Notes under the pieces: generated by a model | Seen by the model: the letters and a program-made list of their open reading frames with translations, nothing else | Told to the model about the DNA's origin: nothing | Databases searched by the model: none | Translations under genes and position numbers: made by a program | Shown: positions 52,734-58,139 of the stretch, one piece after another | How positions within the stretch are numbered: the first letter of the stretch is position 1 | Layout: each line of letters starts with the position of its first letter | NCBI GenBank assembly: GCA_016462625.1 | Contig: JAEMSV010000012.1 | Span: 1-58,139, forward strand | From: Solirubrobacteraceae bacterium | GTDB lineage: Bacteria; Actinomycetota; Thermoleophilia; Solirubrobacterales; Solirubrobacteraceae | Direction: 5' to 3' | Length of the DNA: 58,139 nucleotides

Positions 52734-54188
52734 ATGTCACTGCGCCAGCTCGGCGTCCGCCTCCTGCTGCCGCTGGTGCTCGGGATCACCGCGGCGGCGC
52801 TTCTCGTCCTCCTGCTGAGCAGCGGGGAGCGGCCACCGGCGCCGGTGGCCGCCACGCAGGGCGGGTGCCCGGCGACACGCGGACAGTCCATCGAGGACTC
52901 GTTCTTCGAACCGGAAGAGCGCCGCAGCGTGGACGGCGTGCTCAGCACGACGCTGAAGGCCTCGGCCGCGCGCGCGTACGTCGGCCAGCCGAACATCGCG
53001 AGCACGCTCTTCGAGAAGCAGTTCCCCGGCCCGACGCTGCGGGTCTGCCAGGGCGACACGCTGAAGATCAAGTTCATCAACGACACGAAGGAGCCATCGA
53101 ACCTCCACACCCACGGGCTGCACGTCAGCCCGAAGGGCAAGGGTGACAACGTGCTCCTCGACATCCCGCCCGGCGGGTCGTGGCAGTACGAGTACAAGAT
53201 CCCGCATGACCATCCGCCGGGCACGTACTGGTACCACCCGCACCGCCACGGCTACACCGAGACGCAGGTCCTCGCGGGCCTGGCCGGGATGCTCATCGTC
53301 GACGGCAAGAGCTACGACGATCTGCCGGGAATCGCAGGCGCCCGCGAGCGCCAGCTCGTGATCCAGGGCACGAAGGTCAAGAACGGGCGCGTGGTCGACG
53401 TCAACGACTTCACCAACACCGGCCTGCGCTTCTTCGTCAACGGCCGGCTGCGCCCGAAGATCGATCTCGCGCCGGGCGAGGTCCAGCGCTGGCGCATCGT
53501 CAACGCGAGCGCGGACTTCTTCGTGCGGCTGCAGATCCCGGGCCAGCGCTTGAACGTGATCTCCACCGACGGCAACCCGCTGAAGGCGACGAGCGCCGAG
53601 AAGGTCGTCGTGCTGGGAGCGGGCGAGCGCGTGGAGATCCTCGTCAAGGGCACGAGCACCCCGGCGCGGTTGGAGACGACGACGTTCCAGCAGCCCTATC
53701 TGAACACGAAGGCCGCGGTGCTCGCCGACATCAACCCGACCACGCCGGCGGCGGAGGAGGGGACCGTGCCCGGTGCGCTCGTGCCGTTCGAGGACCTGCG
53801 CCGCCAGAAGGTCGACCGCAAGCGGACGATCACGTACTCGCGGCGCAAGGTCGGCAGCCAGCTCGAGTTCCTCGTCAACGGCAAGCAGTTCGGCCACCAC
53901 CGCGTCGACCAGACGATGAAGCTGAACGACCTGGAGGAGTGGACGATCAAGAACACCACCAACGAGTGGCACACGTTCCACATCCACATCAACCCGTTCC
54001 AGGTGGTGAAGATCGACGGCAAGGGCGTCGACCGCGCCGGCTACGAGGACACCGTGCCGATCCCGCCGTTTGGCTCGGTGACGCTGCGCCAGCGCTACCG
54101 CAGCTACACCGGGCAGTTCGTCTTCCACTGCCACATCCTCGGCCACGAGGACGCCGGGATGATGTCGCTGGTGGAGATCAAGAAGTAA
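52734..54188 (+). CDS. Membrane-anchored multicopper oxidase, copy 2
   Basis: This 484-residue tandem paralog of copy 1 has the same layout: an N-terminal helix (LLLPLVLGITAAALLVLLLS), then HTHGLH, YHPHRHG, HIHINPFQV and HCHILGHEDAGMM. Changes cluster in the N-terminal anchor and in surface loops, for example FTNTGLRFFVNG for ATNSGVRMLING. All copper ligands are conserved, so both copies should be active, perhaps with different substrates. It lies 7 bp after copy 1 and they are probably co-transcribed with the GMC oxidoreductase. Confidence 0.92.
   Translation: MSLRQLGVRLLLPLVLGITAAALLVLLLSSGERPPAPVAATQGGCPATRGQSIEDSFFEPEERRSVDGVLSTTLKASAARAYVGQPNIASTLFEKQFPGPTLRVCQGDTLKIKFINDTKEPSNLHTHGLHVSPKGKGDNVLLDIPPGGSWQYEYKIPHDHPPGTYWYHPHRHGYTETQVLAGLAGMLIVDGKSYDDLPGIAGARERQLVIQGTKVKNGRVVDVNDFTNTGLRFFVNGRLRPKIDLAPGEVQRWRIVNASADFFVRLQIPGQRLNVISTDGNPLKATSAEKVVVLGAGERVEILVKGTSTPARLETTTFQQPYLNTKAAVLADINPTTPAAEEGTVPGALVPFEDLRRQKVDRKRTITYSRRKVGSQLEFLVNGKQFGHHRVDQTMKLNDLEEWTIKNTTNEWHTFHIHINPFQVVKIDGKGVDRAGYEDTVPIPPFGSVTLRQRYRSYTGQFVFHCHILGHEDAGMMSLVEIKK
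53778..53954 (+). repeat. 177-bp tract identical between the two multicopper oxidase genes (copy 2)
   Basis: Exact copy of 52313-52489 inside the second oxidase gene. The boundaries are abrupt: GCG versus AAC codons before it, and ACC versus CAC after it. Confidence 0.85.
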
Positions 54189-54198
54189 CGCAGTCACT

Positions 54199-54227
54199 GG
54201 ATTTCCGAGTCACAAATTCCTAAAATA
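54199..54227 (+). promoter_or_regulatory. AT-rich promoter region of the delta-60 repeat protein gene
   Basis: An unusual AT-rich pocket contains -10-like TAAAAT (54222-54227), with a weak -35 (TGGATT, 54199-54204) 17 bp upstream. TTCCT (54218-54222) and AGGAA (54229-54233) form a small inverted repeat across it. A leader of about 60 nt with GAGG before the ATG would result. Confidence 0.5.
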
Positions 54228-54292
54228 AGGAACTTGGCTCACGCGGGCTGCCGTACCTCGTGCTTGCCGTCCCCGACTCGAGGTCTGTGTCC

Positions 54293-57200
54293 ATGTCCCG
54301 TTGTGCCCCTCTCGTGGCGCTGTGCGTCGCGCTGCTGGTCTCCGTCGCCCCCGGTGCCGCGCACGCGTCGAGCGCGGCGCTCGATCCTTCGTTCGGTGCC
54401 GGCGGAGAGACCATCCTCACGCTGAACGGCGGGTGGCACGGCGCCGGCGACGCGGTGCGGACGCCGGACGACCGGATCGTCGTCGCGGGGATCGAGCAGG
54501 ACTACGGCCTCGCGATCGCGCGCCTGACCCAGCAGGGCGCACCGGACCCGAGCTTCGACGGCGACGGCATCACGACCCTCGCGCTCCCGGGCCTGGCCGG
54601 CGACTACGCGGAGGTCACGGGCGTCGCGGTCGACGCCGCGAACAACGTCTATGTCGCCGCCAAGGTGCCAGGCAACACCGGTGCGCTGTTCAAGTTCGAC
54701 GCCGGCGGCGCCGAGGTGAGCGCCTTCGCCGGCGGGGTTCCGCTCCTGTTCGGCGCGACTCCGGGCGGCGTGCGTCTGAGCCCGGACGGCAGCCGCGTGT
54801 ACGTCTCGGCGGGGAGCGGCCCCGAGCTCCAGGTCCACGCGCTCAGCCCGGCCGACGGCGCGTACGTGAGCGCGTTCGGCGGCGGTGACGGCGTCGCGGA
54901 GATCAGCCTCCCGCACGCGGTGTTCGTCGACGACATCGTCGTCCGGCCGCTCGACGGAAAGATCCTCGTCGGCGGCGGGGTCGTGGATCCCGACGTGGGG
55001 GTCGGCCTAGCCACGATGTTCGTCGCGCGCTTCACAGCCACCGGCGGGGTCGACAGCTTCGGCTCGGGCGGCGTGGCGCGCCCGTTCAAGGGCTTCTCCG
55101 CCCAGGAGTCCGAGGCGTTCGACCTGTTCGCGCTGGCCGACGGCACGACGTACGCGGTCGGCTGGGGCGATGGGAGCCAGTCGCTGGCGATCGCGCGGCT
55201 CACCGACAGCGGCGCGCGTGACCCGGGCTTCAACGGCAGCGGCCTGCTCACCGACTACGCCGCGGGGACCGGCAATCGCTGGGACGGCGTCAACGTCCAG
55301 CAGGACGGCGCGATCACCGTGACCGGCGGTCGGCAGACCTCTCAGGGCGCGTTCGCCCTCACCCGGCGGTACACCGCGAGCGGCGCGCTCGACACCTCCT
55401 TCGCCGACGGTGGCACGTACACCCGCGCCCACACGTATCCGGCCCGGGCGCTCGTCGCCCAGACCTCCGGCGCGGGGCGCTACGTGTCCATGGCGTTCGA
55501 CCCGGATCCGCTCAACCCGGTCAAGAGCCGCCTCGTCCTGACGGGCATCCGGCCGACCCTGTCCTCGTCGCCGCCTCCGGCGACGCAGGACCCGCCGGCG
55601 AGCCCGCCCTCGACGACCCCGGCCCCGACCACGACCACGACGCCCGAGAAGCCCGTCGCCGCCGGCTGCACGCGCAGCATCGTGCTCGGCCCGCTGGAGA
55701 TCACCGGCGAGTGCCTCAAGCGCGAGGGCATGGTGTGGAAGACGAGCGCCGCCGCCACCGTCGGCGGGCTGAAGTTCGTTCCCAACGGCGCGAGCTCTGA
55801 GCTCGTCATCGACCCGCTGAACCTGCGCGTCGCCGCACGCGGGGGCGCGAAGGTCACGGCAGGGGCGGCGTTCTTCGGCCGCCAGCTCGGACCGGTCACG
55901 CTGTACGAGGGATCGTTCGACTGGACGTTCCAGTACCGGCCGGATCTGAGCGGCCTCGCGCGGCTCGTCATGCCGCAGCCGGGCGCCGGCGGTCAGCAGA
56001 TCGCCCAGAGCACGTGGCAGGGGCTGCCCGGCCTCGCGGGGGTCGGCGCCCTGCCGCGGCTACCCGATCTCGGCTTTCCCGACTTCAGCAAGCTCAAGTC
56101 GCCGGACGTGAGCAAGCTCGCCGGGAAGATCCCCTCGCTGCACACGCCCAACGTGCAGATCCCGCTGTCGCTGCTCGACATCCGGTCCCTGCCCGAGCTC
56201 CGTTTCCAGGTGCCCCGCTCGGCGGGCAGCGTGTTCGGCTTCCCTGTTCAGGGAGACGTCGCGCTGAAGATGGCCGAGCGCGGCGGCGTGCGCGGCGTCG
56301 ACACGTCGCTGAACCTCGGCCTGCCCGCCGTCTTCGGCGGCCTGACGGGCGCCTCACGGTTCTTCGTCGGTGTCAACGGCCAGGTGATCGTCGACGCGAT
56401 CGGCATCGACGCCAAGGAGGTCGGCATCCCCGGCGGCATTCGCATCGCGCCGGTGAAGCTCGCCTACGACGGCCCGAAGAACACCTGGGAGGGCGACACG
56501 CGCGTCTACCTCGGCTTCCAGCAGTCCGACACCGGGCTCGGCGCGCGATGGCTGATCGAGAACGGCCAGCTCCGGCGGATCGGCGTGAGCGCGGGCGGCA
56601 TCCCGCTCGGCGGCGTCGCGACCATCGACGACCTCGTGGCCGACCTGACGATGCCGCCGACCCGCGTCTACGGCACCGTCCGGGTCGGCGCCGGGCCGAC
56701 CGTGCCGGTGCTGAAGTCCCGGATCGTCCGCATCGGCGGCACGTTCGACTTCAACGGCGACTTCGCGAAGCTCACCGGGGACGTCGCGCTGGCGAACGTC
56801 CCGCTGGCCAATGCGAGCGCGGAGTACTGGTGGAACGGCTACTTCTCCGCGAAGGGCCGGATCGCGTACTTCATCGACGGCAAGAACGAGTACGGATTCG
56901 AGGGCACCGTCGCGGGCGAGGCGTCGAAGAAGGGCTTCAACGCCGAGGGCTCGGTCCAGTTCAAGGCCAAGGACAAGTCGTTCAGCGGCAAGGGCCTGGT
57001 CTCGTCGGTCGGCGTCGCCGGCTGCGCTTCGATCAAGGGCGTCCTGTGGACGAACATCAACCTCGGCGCCGGCTACAAGTGGGGCGCGAAGTGGATCGAC
57101 TGGATCGGCGGCTCGTGTGACTTCGGGCCGTATCGCGCGAACCTGCGGGCGGTCGCGGCGCAGGCTGGCGCGCCCGTCGGCGTGTCGGTCCGCGGCGAGC

Positions 57201-58033
57201 AGCGCGCCGTGGCGTTCAAGGTGCTCGGTGACGGCACCGCGCCGCCGCGGTTCACGCTCACGGGTCCGGGCGGCGTGACGGTCACGACGCCCGAGGACGG
57301 GTCGACCGTCATCGACGATCGGTTCGTGATCATCCAGCAGCCCGGCGAGAACGTCACGTACGTCGCGGTCGCCAAGCCGAAGGCGGGCTCATGGACGTTC
57401 ACGGCGGCGCCCGGCAGCGTGGTCCGCTCGGTCTCCGGCGCCGACGCGCTGCCCGAGCCCGAGGTGCGCGCGACGCTGAAGCGCGGGGTGCTGCGCTACA
57501 CGGTCACGCCGATCGCCGGCCAGAAGGTGCGCTTCCTCGAGCTGGGCCGTGGCGCGGGCATCGAGCTGGGTGTGGCGTCGGGCGCGCGTGGCGCCCTGAA
57601 CGTGCAACCCGGCGCGGGCCCGAGCGGGCCGCGGCGAATCGTCGCGGTCGTGGAGCAGAACGGCATGGTCCGCGAGCGCATCACCGTCGCCCGCTACCGC
57701 GCGACGGCGCGGCCGCTCGCCGCGCCGGTGGTCCGCGTGACGCGCTCGAAGACGGGCGTGGCGAAGGTCCGCTGGACGCCGGTGGCCGGCGCCACGGGCT
57801 ACCAGGTGATCGTCAAGCTCAACGGGCGCGGCGAGCAGCAGACCGTCGGCGCGAAGCAGCGCTCCGTGAACGTCGCCGGCGTGCTGAGCGCCTCGGGGGT
57901 CGTCGCCACGGTCCGCGCGGTCGGTGGCCCGACGCGGATCGGGAAGGCCGGGCGGAGCGACGTCGCGAAGCCGAAGGTTCGCAAGCGGACCGGGAAGGTC
58001 CCGAAGAAACCGACGAAGAAGTCGCGCCGGTAG
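54293..58033 (+). CDS. Large exported delta-60-repeat protein with FN3-like C terminus
   Basis: This is a 1246-residue exported protein. A signal peptide (about 1-26, ending HASS) precedes delta-60-type repeats at about 27-400 (LDPSFGAGG, PDPSFDGDG, RDPGFNGSG, LDTSFADGG, each followed by IVVAG-like strands), presumably a propeller. A Pro/Thr linker lies at 422-452. A long strand-rich region of unknown fold follows to about 970, with FDWTFQYRPDLSG and RVYLGFQQSDTG. Then come beta modules, an FN3-like domain near 1143-1215 (APVVRVTRSKTG, VRWTPVAGATGYQVIV) and a strongly basic tail (KPKVRKRTGK...). The function is unknown; surface adhesion or matrix binding is plausible. Confidence 0.82.
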   Translation: MSRCAPLVALCVALLVSVAPGAAHASSAALDPSFGAGGETILTLNGGWHGAGDAVRTPDDRIVVAGIEQDYGLAIARLTQQGAPDPSFDGDGITTLALPGLAGDYAEVTGVAVDAANNVYVAAKVPGNTGALFKFDAGGAEVSAFAGGVPLLFGATPGGVRLSPDGSRVYVSAGSGPELQVHALSPADGAYVSAFGGGDGVAEISLPHAVFVDDIVVRPLDGKILVGGGVVDPDVGVGLATMFVARFTATGGVDSFGSGGVARPFKGFSAQESEAFDLFALADGTTYAVGWGDGSQSLAIARLTDSGARDPGFNGSGLLTDYAAGTGNRWDGVNVQQDGAITVTGGRQTSQGAFALTRRYTASGALDTSFADGGTYTRAHTYPARALVAQTSGAGRYVSMAFDPDPLNPVKSRLVLTGIRPTLSSSPPPATQDPPASPPSTTPAPTTTTTPEKPVAAGCTRSIVLGPLEITGECLKREGMVWKTSAAATVGGLKFVPNGASSELVIDPLNLRVAARGGAKVTAGAAFFGRQLGPVTLYEGSFDWTFQYRPDLSGLARLVMPQPGAGGQQIAQSTWQGLPGLAGVGALPRLPDLGFPDFSKLKSPDVSKLAGKIPSLHTPNVQIPLSLLDIRSLPELRFQVPRSAGSVFGFPVQGDVALKMAERGGVRGVDTSLNLGLPAVFGGLTGASRFFVGVNGQVIVDAIGIDAKEVGIPGGIRIAPVKLAYDGPKNTWEGDTRVYLGFQQSDTGLGARWLIENGQLRRIGVSAGGIPLGGVATIDDLVADLTMPPTRVYGTVRVGAGPTVPVLKSRIVRIGGTFDFNGDFAKLTGDVALANVPLANASAEYWWNGYFSAKGRIAYFIDGKNEYGFEGTVAGEASKKGFNAEGSVQFKAKDKSFSGKGLVSSVGVAGCASIKGVLWTNINLGAGYKWGAKWIDWIGGSCDFGPYRANLRAVAAQAGAPVGVSVRGEQRAVAFKVLGDGTAPPRFTLTGPGGVTVTTPEDGSTVIDDRFVIIQQPGENVTYVAVAKPKAGSWTFTAAPGSVVRSVSGADALPEPEVRATLKRGVLRYTVTPIAGQKVRFLELGRGAGIELGVASGARGALNVQPGAGPSGPRRIVAVVEQNGMVRERITVARYRATARPLAAPVVRVTRSKTGVAKVRWTPVAGATGYQVIVKLNGRGEQQTVGAKQRSVNVAGVLSASGVVATVRAVGGPTRIGKAGRSDVAKPKVRKRTGKVPKKPTKKSRR

Positions 58034-58050
58034 CGCCGTACCATCGGCGT

Positions 58051-58139
58051 ATGCGCCGTTTCCTCACCTGCACCGTCCTGCTGCTCCTGCTGGCCGCCGA
58101 CGACGCGCTCGCGGCGGCCGGCGGCGGCTCGTCGAGCTT
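58051..58139 (+). CDS. Exported protein, 5' end only (cut by window edge)
   Basis: ATG at 58051 opens a frame reading MRRFLTCTVLLLLLAADDAL and then AAAGGGSSS, a signal peptide followed by a Gly/Ser-rich stretch. TACCAT ends 6 bp before the ATG, the leaderless layout seen elsewhere. Gly/Ser-rich starts of this kind occur in Tim44-like exported proteins, but too little is present to decide. Confidence 0.6.
   Translation, partial: MRRFLTCTVLLLLLAADDALAAAGGGSSS

Overview
The window is a dense, GC-rich (about 70 percent by eye) chromosomal segment from an actinobacterium. I infer a soil member of the Thermoleophilia (Solirubrobacter-like). The grounds are a furA-katG pair of mycobacterial type, two very large LAL/LuxR regulators, an F420-type (Ddn-like) oxidoreductase, a class III cyclase with a HAMP domain, an actinobacterial-type initiator tRNA, and many exported proteins with Arg/Lys-rich tails. 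The genus is not proven by anything here. I found no transposase, phage gene, CRISPR array or replication origin, and every intergenic gap is under 300 bp.

Layout. 0-10 kb: the 3' part of tRNA-Leu(TAA), an exported TIM-barrel hydrolase, an HxlR regulator divergent from a membrane adenylate cyclase, a ThDP enzyme with an operator-like palindrome, an AlkZ-like winged-helix protein, a methyltransferase, ppx, a D-2-hydroxyacid dehydrogenase and the initiator tRNA. 10-18 kb: a Ddn-like protein, a hydrolase, the ECF sigma/furA/katG block and LAL regulator 1. 17.8-18 kb: a 163-bp element that is one full-length palindrome flanked by TAA, lying between two convergent genes. 18-31 kb: exported CHAP, propeller-like and FGE-like proteins, a stand-alone LigD-type polymerase domain, lhgO, exonuclease III, an HxlR/MFS efflux pair, small membrane proteins and a metzincin. 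31-41 kb: a TetR/ABC1-kinase pair, LAL regulator 2 coupled to an amino-acid permease, an MBL protein, a second DHA2 efflux pump and a TetR/MpaB-like oxygenase pair. 42-45 kb: an overlapping three-gene unit of two diverged paralogs of unknown function and a DyP peroxidase. 45-58 kb: a rhomboid protease and a run of exported proteins, including a tandem pair of Cys-rich proteins, a GMC oxidoreductase, two tandem multicopper oxidases and a 1246-residue delta-60-repeat protein.

Themes. Redox and oxidative enzymes recur (KatG, DyP, two multicopper oxidases, GMC oxidase, LhgO, MpaB-like, Ddn-like, PPOX-like). That would suit oxidation of aromatic polymers or stress defence, but this is inference. 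Convergent gene pairs are packed so tightly that several share a CTAG stop palindrome. Many genes have a TANNNT -10-like hexamer 6-10 bp before the start codon, which predicts widespread leaderless transcription. Best candidates for something undescribed: the palindromic element at 17818-17980, the paralog-pair/DyP operon at 42265-44818, the tandem Cys-rich exported pair at 48739-49625, and the start-codon hairpin of the LigD-type polymerase at 21349-21382.
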